The notes under the pieces are model-generated. The model was not told the origin of the DNA, searched no databases, and saw nothing but the letters and a program-made list of their open reading frames with translations. Positions 1 through 7,655 of a stretch of DNA of 40,547 bases are shown here, piece by piece. Location: contig JBGAQP010000029.1 of NCBI GenBank assembly GCA_044220635.1, positions 1 through 40,547 on the forward strand, in the 5' to 3' direction. Source of the stretch: JBGAQP01 sp044220635. GTDB lineage: Bacteria > Pseudomonadota > Gammaproteobacteria > Burkholderiales > Usitatibacteraceae. A program made the position numbers and the translations under genes. How positions within the stretch are numbered: position 1 is the first letter of the stretch; the number at the start of each line of letters is the position of its first letter.

Positions 1-2
1 GC

Positions 3-770
3 AAGCCCGTGTGGCAGTCGAACCCCAAGGAGAACCCGGAGGCGCAGCGCTGGTTCATCCACTCGATCGGCCGCGACCTCGACGGCGACGGCCAGCCCGA
101 GCTGCACATCTCCGCCTACAGCGGCGGCGCGCACTGCTGCACCTCGCACTACGTCTACCGCCTGAAGCCCCAGGTGCGGCGCCACGCGGTCCACAACGCG
201 GGCAACGTCGGCGGCGGCGAGTTCCTCGATCTGCCCGGGCGCAAGACCCCGGTCATGGTCTCGGCCGACGACTCCTCGGCCTACGCGTTCGGCCCCTACG
301 CGGGGTCGTATTTCCCGGTCGTCATCATCGAGGTGAGCCCGAAGGGGCGCTTCCAGCTCGCCGCGGACCTCATGCAGTCGCGGCTTCCGGGCCAGCCCCC
401 GCCGGTGTGCGCCCAGCCCGCGGCGATCGCCAACCCCTGGCTCAAGCAGCGCTGCGGCGAGTACGCGACCGCCCAGCGCAAGTCCCGCACCGAGGAGATC
501 AAGACGAAGCTCTCCGCCATCAAGTCGGGGCGCTCCGCGGACCGGCTGACCTGGGAGGACTACCTCGGCACGGGCCTGCTCGCCGGGGCATCCGCCGAGA
601 TGAACCGCTACACCTACACCGGCCACGGCGGCGCGGGCCTCAACTGGCTCGAGACGGTCTGGCCCGGCAACGACGCGGTGAAGGCGAAGTTCCTGAAGAC
701 GCTCCGGGAAACCCAGGCGAAGAGCGCCTTCGCCCAGGACCTGCGTTCGCTCGCCTCCGAGTACCGCTAG
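3..770 (+). CDS. Unrecognised protein, 5' end missing
   Basis: The reading frame is open from the left edge, so the true start lies outside the window; a GTG at 9 is only the first possible start inside it. The visible part is about 255 residues. Near its N-terminus it has a calcium-loop-like segment (DLDGDGQPELHI) of the kind seen in FG-GAP/VCBS or dockerin-like repeats, followed by a Cys pair (GGAHCCTSHY). The C-terminal half is charged and probably helical. No membrane span is visible in this part. The gene ends 86 bases before lysC, which appears to have its own promoter, so the two need not be co-transcribed. I do not recognise the family. High-GC codon use and an uninterrupted frame support a real gene. 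Confidence 0.7.
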   Translation, partial: KPVWQSNPKENPEAQRWFIHSIGRDLDGDGQPELHISAYSGGAHCCTSHYVYRLKPQVRRHAVHNAGNVGGGEFLDLPGRKTPVMVSADDSSAYAFGPYAGSYFPVVIIEVSPKGRFQLAADLMQSRLPGQPPPVCAQPAAIANPWLKQRCGEYATAQRKSRTEEIKTKLSAIKSGRSADRLTWEDYLGTGLLAGASAEMNRYTYTGHGGAGLNWLETVWPGNDAVKAKFLKTLRETQAKSAFAQDLRSLASEYR

Positions 771-823
771 CGGGCGCCTCCCGGCAGGCGGCCCGGCGGG
801 TCGCCTTTGCTGCAGTGCAACGG

Positions 824-829
824 TAAAAT
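824..829 (+). promoter_or_regulatory. Probable -10 box for lysC
   Basis: TAAAAT matches the sigma-70 -10 consensus at five of six positions and stands out in a GC-rich gap. It lies 27 bases before the GTG start of lysC, which would give a short leader. No convincing -35 hexamer is seen at 16 to 18 bases upstream. Confidence 0.4.
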
Positions 830-855
830 AGAACCTTTTCGCCTCTCCGAAGCCC

Positions 856-2118
856 GTGTCCCTCATCGTCCAGAAGTACGGCGGCACCTCCATGGGCAGC
901 CCCGAGCGCATCCGCGAGGTCGCGCGCCGCGTCGCCCGCTTCGCCCGAGAGGGCCACCAGGTGGTCGTCGTCCCCTCCGCGATGGCGGGCGAAACCAACC
1001 GCCTGCTCGCGCTCGCGAAGGAGCTCAACCCCGACCCCGATCCGCGCGAGCTCGACGTGATCGCCTCCACCGGCGAGCAGGTCTCGATCGGGCTGCTCTG
1101 CCTCGCGCTGCACAAGCTCGGCGTCAAGGCGAAGAGCTACACGGGCTGGCAGGTGCGGATCGTCACCGACGACGCCTACACGAAGGCGCGCATCCTCTCG
1201 ATCGACGAGCAGAACGTGCGCCGCGACCTCGGCGCGGGCCACGTCGTGGTCGTCGCGGGCTTCCAGGGCATCGACGACGCGGGCAACATCACCACGCTCG
1301 GCCGCGGGGGCTCGGACACCACGGGGGTCGCGCTCGCCGCCGCCCTCAAGGCCGACGAGTGCCAGATCTACACCGACGTGGACGGGGTCTACACCACGGA
1401 CCCGCGCATCGTCCCCGAGGCGCGGCGCCTCGACACGGTCACCTTCGAGGAGATGCTCGAGCTCGCCTCGCTCGGCTCCAAGGTCCTGCAGATCCGCTCG
1501 GTGGAGTTCGCCGGCAAGTACAAAGTGAAGCTCCGGGTGCTGTCCTCGTTCACCGACGTGAACTCGACCGACATGGGCACCCTCATCACCTTCGAGGAAG
1601 ACGAGAACATGGAACAGGCCATCATCTCCGGCATCGCGTTCAACCGCGACGAGGCGAAGATCACGGTGATCGGCGTCCCCGACCGGCCGGGCATCGCCTT
1701 CGCGATCCTCGGGCCCATCGCGGAAGCCAATATCGACGTGGACATGATCATCCAGAACGCCTCCACCGAGGGGCTCACGGACTTCTCGTTCACGGTGCAG
1801 CGCGGGGAGTACAAGCGCGCGATGCAGATCCTCGAGAGCACGGTGAAGCCCGCGATCAAGGCGAAGGGCATCGTCGGCGACGACAGGATCGCGAAGGTCT
1901 CCCTCGTGGGCATCGGCATGCGCACCCACGCCGGCATCGCCTCGAAGATGTTCGGCGCGCTCGCCGCCGAGGGCATCAACATCCAGATGATCTCGACTTC
2001 CGAGATCAAGACCTCGGTCGTGGTGGACGAGAAGTACATGGAGCTCGCGGTGCGCGTGCTGCACCGGACCTTCGAGCTCGACAAGGCGCCCGACGAGGAG
2101 CGCATGCAATCGAAATGA
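856..2118 (+). CDS. lysC: Aspartate kinase
   Basis: Phosphorylates L-aspartate to aspartyl-4-phosphate, the first step toward lysine, threonine, methionine and diaminopimelate in the cytoplasm. The 420-residue length fits the alpha-subunit type of bacterial aspartate kinase. The N-terminus carries the kinase signature VQKYGGTSMG (Lys7, then GGTS), followed by the amino-acid kinase fold to about residue 245, including STGEQVSIGLL and the Gly-rich GRGGSDTTGVALA. Two ACT domains follow (about 265-340 and 345-415), the usual site of feedback inhibition by lysine and threonine. The start is GTG at 856, with only a weak GAAG upstream. In many betaproteobacteria lysC directly precedes tRNA-Ser; here a peptidase gene sits between them. 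Confidence 0.96.
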   Translation: MSLIVQKYGGTSMGSPERIREVARRVARFAREGHQVVVVPSAMAGETNRLLALAKELNPDPDPRELDVIASTGEQVSIGLLCLALHKLGVKAKSYTGWQVRIVTDDAYTKARILSIDEQNVRRDLGAGHVVVVAGFQGIDDAGNITTLGRGGSDTTGVALAAALKADECQIYTDVDGVYTTDPRIVPEARRLDTVTFEEMLELASLGSKVLQIRSVEFAGKYKVKLRVLSSFTDVNSTDMGTLITFEEDENMEQAIISGIAFNRDEAKITVIGVPDRPGIAFAILGPIAEANIDVDMIIQNASTEGLTDFSFTVQRGEYKRAMQILESTVKPAIKAKGIVGDDRIAKVSLVGIGMRTHAGIASKMFGALAAEGINIQMISTSEIKTSVVVDEKYMELAVRVLHRTFELDKAPDEERMQSK

Positions 2119-2158
2119 GCGGGGCCCGGCCCCGACCGACAGAAACCAGGAGGCTTCC

Positions 2159-4279
2159 TTGTCCGATCGCCGCGGCTCCGCAGCCCGGAGCCTGACCCCG
2201 ATTGTCGTCGCTGCCGCCATGGCGGCCACCCTCGTGAGCGCCCAGGCGCCAGCCCCGGCCCCGGCCGAGGATCCCTACCTCTGGCTCGAGGAGGTGACGG
2301 GCGAGAAGGCGCTCGCCTGGGCGAAGGAGCGCAACGCGCAGAGCGTGGGCCTGCTCGAATCGCAGCCCGGCTTCAAGGCGCTGCACGAGCGCCTGCTCGC
2401 GATCTACAACTCGAGGGAGCGAATCCCCGCCGTCGAGAAGCTGGGCTCGCACCTCTACAATTTCTGGCAGGACGAGAAGAACCCGCGCGGGATCTGGCGC
2501 CGGGCGACGCTCGCGGAATTCCGCAAGGCCGAGCCCGCCTGGGAAACCGTCCTCGACCTCGGCAAGCTCTCCGCCGACGAGAAGGAGACCTGGGTCTGGA
2601 AGGGTGCGGACTGCCTCTTCCCGGAATTCCGGCGCTGCCTGCTCTCGCTGTCGCGCGGCGGCAAGGACGCGGTGGTTCTGCGCGAGTTCGACACGCAGGA
2701 CAAGGCGTTCGTGAAGGGCGGTTTCGAGGTGCCCGAGGCGAAGCAGCAGGCGGCGTGGCGCAACGCGGACCTCGTCTACATCGCGAGCGACTTCGGCCCC
2801 GGCACGCTCACGAAGGCGGGCTATCCGCGGGTGCTCAAGCGCTGGAAGCGCGGCGAGGCGCTCGCGAAGGCGGAGACGATCTTCACGGCGCAAGAGTCCG
2901 ACGTGGGCGTCTGGCCCCAGGTCCGGCAGGAGAGGGGGCAGCGCTACGAGCGCTTCACGCGCCTCATCGACCTGCCCCTCGAGCGCGAGGAATACCTCCA
3001 CTCGGACCGGCGCTGGATCAAGCTCGACGTGCCGAGGGATGCCGAGGTCGAGATCGGCTCGGGCCTCATCCTCGTGCGCCCGAGGACGGACTGGACACCG
3101 GCGAAGACCGCGATCCGCGGCGGCTCGCTCGCGGCGATCGAGCTCGAGCGCTACGTCGCGGGCTCGCGCGAATTCGAGGTGGTCTTCGCGCCCGCCGCGC
3201 GCGTATCGCTGCAGAGCGTCACGATCATGAAGAGCGTGGTGCTGCTCGACCTGCTCGACAACGTGAAGAGCCGCATCGTCGAGGCGCGGCGCGAGGCCGG
3301 GGCCTGGAAGCTGCGCGACGTGGCGGTGCCCGCCGCGGCGGCGATCGAGGTGAGCGCCTTCGACCACGACGCGGGTGACGCCTACTGGATGAAGGCGACC
3401 TCCTTCCTCGACCCGACGACGCTCTACCTCGCAAGGGCGGGGGACGACGCGCGGGAGAGGATGAAGTCGCTGCCCGCCTTCTTCGACGCGAAGGGGCTCA
3501 AGGTCGAGCAGTTCGAGGCGAGCGCGCGCGACGGGACGAAGATCCCGTACTTCGCGGTGATGCGCGAGGGCACGAAGCTCGACGGCTCGAACCCGACGAT
3601 CCTCTACGGATACGGCGGCTTCGAGGTGCCGATGACGCCCAACTACAGCGGCACGATCGGCTCGGCGTGGCTCGAGCAGGGCGGCGTGTGGGTGCTCTCG
3701 AACATCCGCGGCGGCGGCGAGTTCGGCCCCGAATGGCACCGCGTGGCCCGGCGCGCCGGCAAGCAGACGACGCACGACGACTTCATCGCGGTGGCCGAGG
3801 ACCTCATCCGGCGCGGCATCTCCTCGCCGCGGCACCTCGGGATCATGGGCGGCAGCCAGGGCGGGCTCCTCGTGGGTGCGGCCTTCACGCAGCGCCCGGA
3901 GCTCTTCCGGGCGGTCGTGAGCGCGGTGCCCCTCGCCGACATGAAGCGCTACCACAAGCTCCTCGCGGGCAATTCCTGGATGGGCGAATACGGCAATCCC
4001 GACGACCCGAAGGACTGGGCCTACCTCTCGAAATACTCGCCCTACCAGAACCTCGCCAAGGGGAAGAAGTACCCGAAGGTCTTCTTCACCACCTCGACCC
4101 GGGATGACCGCGTGCACCCGGCCCACGCCCGCAAGATGGTGGCGCGCATGATGGAGCAGGGCCACGAGGTGCTCTACTTCGAGTACCTGGAGGGCGGCCA
4201 CGCCTCGGGGGCGAACCCGACCCAGCAGGCCTACACCTGGGCGCTCACCTACACGTTCTTCCAGAAGGAGCTGCGCTGA
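2159..4279 (+). CDS. Exported prolyl oligopeptidase family (S9A) peptidase
   Basis: A serine peptidase of the prolyl oligopeptidase clan, expected to cleave short peptides, often after proline. The 706 residues give the usual S9A plan: an N-terminal cap starting at DPYLWLEEV, a beta-propeller to about residue 420, and an alpha/beta-hydrolase domain. The triad is visible as Ser566 in GIMGGSQGG, an Asp in TRDDRVHP (649/650) and His681 in EGGHASG. The start is TTG at 2159, chosen because AGGAGG lies just upstream and the reading begins with a charged stretch and a hydrophobic run ending near VSAQA, which looks like a signal peptide. It follows lysC by 40 bases and may share its transcript. The substrate is unknown. 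Confidence 0.9.
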   Translation: MSDRRGSAARSLTPIVVAAAMAATLVSAQAPAPAPAEDPYLWLEEVTGEKALAWAKERNAQSVGLLESQPGFKALHERLLAIYNSRERIPAVEKLGSHLYNFWQDEKNPRGIWRRATLAEFRKAEPAWETVLDLGKLSADEKETWVWKGADCLFPEFRRCLLSLSRGGKDAVVLREFDTQDKAFVKGGFEVPEAKQQAAWRNADLVYIASDFGPGTLTKAGYPRVLKRWKRGEALAKAETIFTAQESDVGVWPQVRQERGQRYERFTRLIDLPLEREEYLHSDRRWIKLDVPRDAEVEIGSGLILVRPRTDWTPAKTAIRGGSLAAIELERYVAGSREFEVVFAPAARVSLQSVTIMKSVVLLDLLDNVKSRIVEARREAGAWKLRDVAVPAAAAIEVSAFDHDAGDAYWMKATSFLDPTTLYLARAGDDARERMKSLPAFFDAKGLKVEQFEASARDGTKIPYFAVMREGTKLDGSNPTILYGYGGFEVPMTPNYSGTIGSAWLEQGGVWVLSNIRGGGEFGPEWHRVARRAGKQTTHDDFIAVAEDLIRRGISSPRHLGIMGGSQGGLLVGAAFTQRPELFRAVVSAVPLADMKRYHKLLAGNSWMGEYGNPDDPKDWAYLSKYSPYQNLAKGKKYPKVFFTTSTRDDRVHPAHARKMVARMMEQGHEVLYFEYLEGGHASGANPTQQAYTWALTYTFFQKELR

Positions 4280-4286
4280 GGGTTGG

Positions 4287-4292
4287 TATAAT
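4287..4292 (+). promoter_or_regulatory. -10 box of the tRNA-Ser promoter
   Basis: A perfect TATAAT lies 9 bases before the mature tRNA 5' end, starting only 8 bases after the peptidase stop codon. A matching -35 box would fall inside the end of the peptidase gene but is not clear. Confidence 0.6.
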
Positions 4293-4301
4293 CCCCCGCA
4301 C

Positions 4302-4395
4302 GGAGAGATGCCCGAGTGGCCGAAGGGGGCGCCCTGCTAAGGCGTTATGCGGGCTTAAACCTGCATCGAGGGTTCGAATCCCTCTCTCTCCGCCA
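4302..4395 (+). tRNA. tRNA-Ser (anticodon GCU)
   Basis: Seven-base acceptor arms GGAGAGA and TCTCTCC pair exactly, followed by discriminator G and an encoded CCA (4393-4395). The anticodon loop CTGCTAA gives anticodon GCU, reading AGC/AGU serine codons. A long variable arm (TTATGCGGGCTTAAACCTGCAT) typical of class II serine tRNAs is present, as is the T-loop GGTTCGAATCC. The gene has its own -10 box. Confidence 0.97.
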
Positions 4396-4432
4396 GTCTT
4401 CCGACGCCGCCTGGCGAAAGCGCGTGCCCTGA

Positions 4433-5434
4433 CTAGGGTTGCCGTTCGCCCGGCGGCCGTCGCAGGGTGTCCGACGGCAGTTCCCCGAAACAGTTCTTGT
4501 AGGCGCGGGAGAATTCGCCGAAGTGCCAGAAGCCCCACTTGAGGGCTTCCACCGAAACCGTCGTCGATCCCTGCGTCGCTTCCAGGAGCGACTCGCGTAC
4601 CCGGTGCAGCCTCACCCGGGTCAGGTAGGCGAGGGGCGAGAGCCCCATGATCTCCTTGAACGCGTTCTGCAAGGCCCGCTCGCTCACCGCCGCGACCCGG
4701 CAAAGGTCGCTCACGCTGACGTGGTCGCCGGCGCGCGCGAGAACGTGGTCTTCGCACTTCTTCACGATGAGGCCGTGCGTCTGGTGCGTGCGGTCGTCGC
4801 GCGTGGGCTCGAAATCGTCGGCGCCGCCCAGCGTGGCGAGCAGGGCTTCCAGCAGCTCGTCGCGGGCGGCTTCCCGCTCGCGAATCCCCTCGTTGAACAG
4901 GGCAGGCTGGCGTGCGGCGGCATCCACCAGGCGCTTTCCCCACGCGAACAGCCCCCGGACCTTTTCCGGATCCACCTGCAGCGGTTCGATGCCCTGCGGC
5001 GAGTGAAACTCGTCCTCGCGCTGGCGGGCGGCCAGGTGCTCGCGGATGTCCTGCGGCGGAAGCAGGAGCGCGATGCTCTGGTATCCGGCTTCGGCCACGA
5101 AGACGACCTCGGACTCCGCGGCGGCCGACAGCATCAGGCCGGGGCGGATCGGAACGCCATTCACCGACCCCTGCGTTCGCGGCCCGAACGCGACGTAGGC
5201 GACGAGGCCCGGGACGATGCTCGTCCGGGTCCGTATGCGAAGGTTGGTCGAATGGAACACGACGGTGGCGGAACCGAGGCGAACGACCACCCGCCGTGCC
5301 CGCAGCGGAACCGACTGGAGCTGGACGGCGTCCAGGGCGTAGAGCTCGATGCCCGCGTTGACCGCCGTGGGCTCGGTGATCTCGACCACGGTGACGGCAG
5401 GCAGGTTGTCGGTGCTGGACGCAGGGGGCGCCAT
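4433..5434 (-). CDS. AraC-family transcriptional regulator
   Basis: Probable regulator of the divergent sulfatase cluster. The C-terminal ~100 residues are an AraC/XylS double helix-turn-helix: VSDLCRVAAVSERALQNAF for the first helix pair, then LTRVRLHRVRESLL and WGFWHFGEFSRAYKNCFGE for the second. The N-terminal two-thirds resembles the cupin-like effector or dimerisation domain of AraC-type activators. The ATG at 5434 gives 333 residues. An in-frame GTG at 5485 would add 17 residues; neither start has a strong ribosome site. The gene is divergent from the MBL-hydrolase gene across less than 190 bases, a classic layout for a regulator and its target. The inducer is unknown; a sulfate ester or its desulfated product is a guess from context. 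Confidence 0.9.
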   Translation of the reverse strand: MAPPASSTDNLPAVTVVEITEPTAVNAGIELYALDAVQLQSVPLRARRVVVRLGSATVVFHSTNLRIRTRTSIVPGLVAYVAFGPRTQGSVNGVPIRPGLMLSAAAESEVVFVAEAGYQSIALLLPPQDIREHLAARQREDEFHSPQGIEPLQVDPEKVRGLFAWGKRLVDAAARQPALFNEGIREREAARDELLEALLATLGGADDFEPTRDDRTHQTHGLIVKKCEDHVLARAGDHVSVSDLCRVAAVSERALQNAFKEIMGLSPLAYLTRVRLHRVRESLLEATQGSTTVSVEALKWGFWHFGEFSRAYKNCFGELPSDTLRRPPGERQP

Positions 5435-5620
5435 TCTCGCGATTTGCGGATTTCCGATAGACGGTTGCAGTGCCCGCGCGGACACTTGACTTCGCCTGTC
5501 CCTGATCGAAGGGGGCGAGGCAGGCCCGGCTGGGACGGCAAAGCCTAGCAGACGCTCGCCAGTCGCGCAGCGCTGGCCCGCAACCCGGGCGCCGGCCGAA
5601 TCGGGCCACCAGGATCACCG

Positions 5621-6598
5621 GTGAAACTGCTGCAGGTCAGCGACAACTGCTTCGCGGTTCTGAACGAGAAGAACCGCGTGTGCGACGCCAACTCGGGGCT
5701 CATCAACCTGGGCGGCGGCGTGGTGATCGATACCCAGTCCGACCTGCCGCACGCGCGCCGGATGATCGAGCTTTTCGGCAAGGTCTGGCCGGGCATGCCC
5801 AGGCGCGTGGTCAATACCCACGAGGACGGCGATCACGTCTGGGGAAACCAGCTCTTCGAGGGCGCGGAGATCATCGCGCACCGGACGGTCAGGGAGCTCA
5901 TGCCGAAGGTCGCCGACCCGCGCGAGACCCAGCAGCTGCTCAAGGGCGCCGATCGATTCCTTCCGCGATTGCTCCTCAAGGCCCTGCACCCGGGCGCGCT
6001 CGCCATCGCCAGGCAATTGCGCGAGGACTTCGATTTCGACGGCATCAGGCTGGTGCTGCCGACGACCGTGTTCGAAGATCGGCACGTGCTGGACCTCGAC
6101 GGCACGGAAGTCCACCTCATCTACGTGGGGCCGTGCCACCAGGTCGGCGACACCATTGTCCACGTGCCGAAGGAACGGGTCGTGTTCGCCGGCGACGTGA
6201 TCTTCCGCGAATGCACCCCCATGGGCTGGAACGGCTCCTACGAGAAGTGGCTCAAGATCCTCGACCTCATCATCTGGCTCGATCCGGAGGTCATCGTCCC
6301 CGGGCACGGGCCGGTTTGCGGCATCGAGGGGGCGATGGAGATGAAGGCCTACCTGGAGTACGTGCGCGAGGAGTCGCAGCGCTGCTTCGGGCAGGGACTG
6401 AGCGCCCTGGAAGCCTCCAAGAAGATCGACTTCGGGCCGTACGCAGGGTGGCACAGCCCGGCGCGGCTGTACATGAACGTCGAACGGGCCTACCGGGAGT
6501 TCCGCAACGAGGCTGCGGACGCGCCCTGGGACCATGCGAAGACGTTTGACGCGATCTATGAAGTGGCAAATGCCAGGGGGATCGCGGTCGAGTACTGA
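5621..6598 (+). CDS. MBL-fold metallo-hydrolase with variant metal motif
   Basis: A 325-residue metallo-beta-lactamase-fold protein with no signal peptide, so probably cytoplasmic. The first metal motif reads NTHEDGDHVWGN: His67, Asp69, Asp71 and His72, so the second His of the usual HxHxDH is Asp. Later ligands look present: a His in GPCHQVGD, an Asp in VFAGDVIF and a His in VPGHGPVCG. The start is GTG at 5621 with AGGA six bases upstream. It is the first gene of the run toward the sulfatase. The C-terminal ~80 residues are helical and might confer substrate specificity or dimerisation. The substrate is unknown; MBL-type alkylsulfatases exist, but this lacks their usual THSHADH motif, so that role is not claimed. 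Confidence 0.88.
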   Translation: MKLLQVSDNCFAVLNEKNRVCDANSGLINLGGGVVIDTQSDLPHARRMIELFGKVWPGMPRRVVNTHEDGDHVWGNQLFEGAEIIAHRTVRELMPKVADPRETQQLLKGADRFLPRLLLKALHPGALAIARQLREDFDFDGIRLVLPTTVFEDRHVLDLDGTEVHLIYVGPCHQVGDTIVHVPKERVVFAGDVIFRECTPMGWNGSYEKWLKILDLIIWLDPEVIVPGHGPVCGIEGAMEMKAYLEYVREESQRCFGQGLSALEASKKIDFGPYAGWHSPARLYMNVERAYREFRNEAADAPWDHAKTFDAIYEVANARGIAVEY

Positions 6599-6619
6599 TT
6601 CGGCCGGCAGGAACGTGGA

Positions 6620-6645
6620 GACAACTTGGAAACAACTTGGAAACA
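6620..6645 (+). repeat. Short tandem repeat upstream of a porin-like gene
   Basis: An 11-base unit ACAACTTGGAA occurs twice in direct succession and is followed by a partial third copy (ACAA) that runs into the ribosome site of the next gene. It lies in the 62-base gap between the MBL gene and the outer-membrane protein gene. Confidence 0.75.
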
Positions 6646-6660
6646 AAGGAGTCATTGAAG

Positions 6661-7470
6661 ATGAAACACCGCGAACGAATGTTTTCCTTCGCGATAAGCG
6701 CCTTGGCGTTGGCTACCCCGGCTTGGGCACAGGAGGACCAGGCGGCCGAGCTGGCCAAGAAATTGTCGAACCCGCTGGCCGCGCTGATCAGCGTGCCGCT
6801 GCAGTACAACCTGGATGACTACGGCGGGGCGAACGACGGCGCCTCGGTCAACAGGCTCGACATCAAGCCGGTGATTCCGTTTTCGTTGAACAAGGACTGG
6901 AACCTGATCTCGCGCACCATCATCCCGCTGATCGATCAACGGGACTTCCCGTCTGCCGCCATGAACGAATCGGGCCTCGGCGACATCAACGCCAGCCTGT
7001 TCTTCTCGCCGAAGTCGCCCACCGCGGGCGGCTGGATCTGGGGCGTGGGGCCGGTCTTCCTGCTGCCGACGGCGACCCAGGACGTGCTCGGCGCCGAAAA
7101 GTGGGGCATCGGGCCGACGGGCGTGGTCCTGAAGCAGGCAGGGCCGTGGACGGTCGGCGTACTGGCCAACCATATCTGGGCCGCGGGCGGTGACGACAGC
7201 CGGAGCAATGTCAGTGCCACCTTCCTGCAGCCCTTCCTGTCCTACACCACCAGGACGCAGACCACCTTCAGTACGAACACGGAATCCACCTACGACTGGA
7301 AAGGCAAACAGTGGCAGGTGCCCTTGAACTTCGCGGTGGCGCAACTGTTCAAGGTCGGGACGCAGTTGCTCCAGCTCCAGGTGGGGGCACGGTATTGGGC
7401 CGATTCGCCGGACAATGGCCCGGAGGGTTGGGGCCTGAGGGTGCAATTGACCTTGCTGTTCCCCAAATGA
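6661..7470 (+). CDS. Outer-membrane channel-like protein
   Basis: A 269-residue exported protein. The N-terminus has a basic start, a hydrophobic run and a cleavage site near TPAWAQE. The mature part is rich in alternating beta strands with aromatic residues and ends in LTLLFPK; this fits proteins often annotated as transporter or neuromedin-U-like outer-membrane beta barrels. The chosen ATG at 6661 has AAAGGAG nine bases upstream; an earlier ATG at 6637 lies before that site and is less likely. It sits between the MBL gene and the sulfatase gene, so uptake or release of the sulfatase substrate is a reasonable inference but not shown. Base composition is visibly less GC-rich at the 5' end than in lysC. 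Confidence 0.8.
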   Translation: MKHRERMFSFAISALALATPAWAQEDQAAELAKKLSNPLAALISVPLQYNLDDYGGANDGASVNRLDIKPVIPFSLNKDWNLISRTIIPLIDQRDFPSAAMNESGLGDINASLFFSPKSPTAGGWIWGVGPVFLLPTATQDVLGAEKWGIGPTGVVLKQAGPWTVGVLANHIWAAGGDDSRSNVSATFLQPFLSYTTRTQTTFSTNTESTYDWKGKQWQVPLNFAVAQLFKVGTQLLQLQVGARYWADSPDNGPEGWGLRVQLTLLFPK

Positions 7471-7479
7471 GATCGACAT

Positions 7480-7523
7480 CCGGCCTTCTCGAGCCCAAGC
7501 CGCCACGGGCGAAAGCAGGCCGG
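7480..7523 (+). other. Nested inverted repeat after the outer-membrane gene
   Basis: Arms CCGGCCT (7480-7486) and AGGCCGG (7517-7523) enclose an inner GCCC/GGGC pair, starting ten bases after the stop codon. There is no T-run directly after it, so it is not a standard intrinsic terminator; it could stabilise or attenuate the transcript. The rest of the gap to 7655 is AT-richer and ends in the sulfatase ribosome site GGAGGA. Confidence 0.35.
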
Positions 7524-7655
7524 AAAGCGTCTTCGCACACGAAACATGCCCTTTAATTTTGGTCAAGTTGCCCTTTTCCCAGAAGCCTTAAAGTCATTCA
7601 CCTACCCGACTCCGACCCGATCCAACGCCGGGGCACCGGCACTGCAGGAGGAATC

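Noticed and set aside
5486..5514. TTGACT as a -35 box for the MBL gene
   Set aside because: No -10-like hexamer follows at 16-18 bases; activation by the AraC protein may replace it, but no site could be defined.
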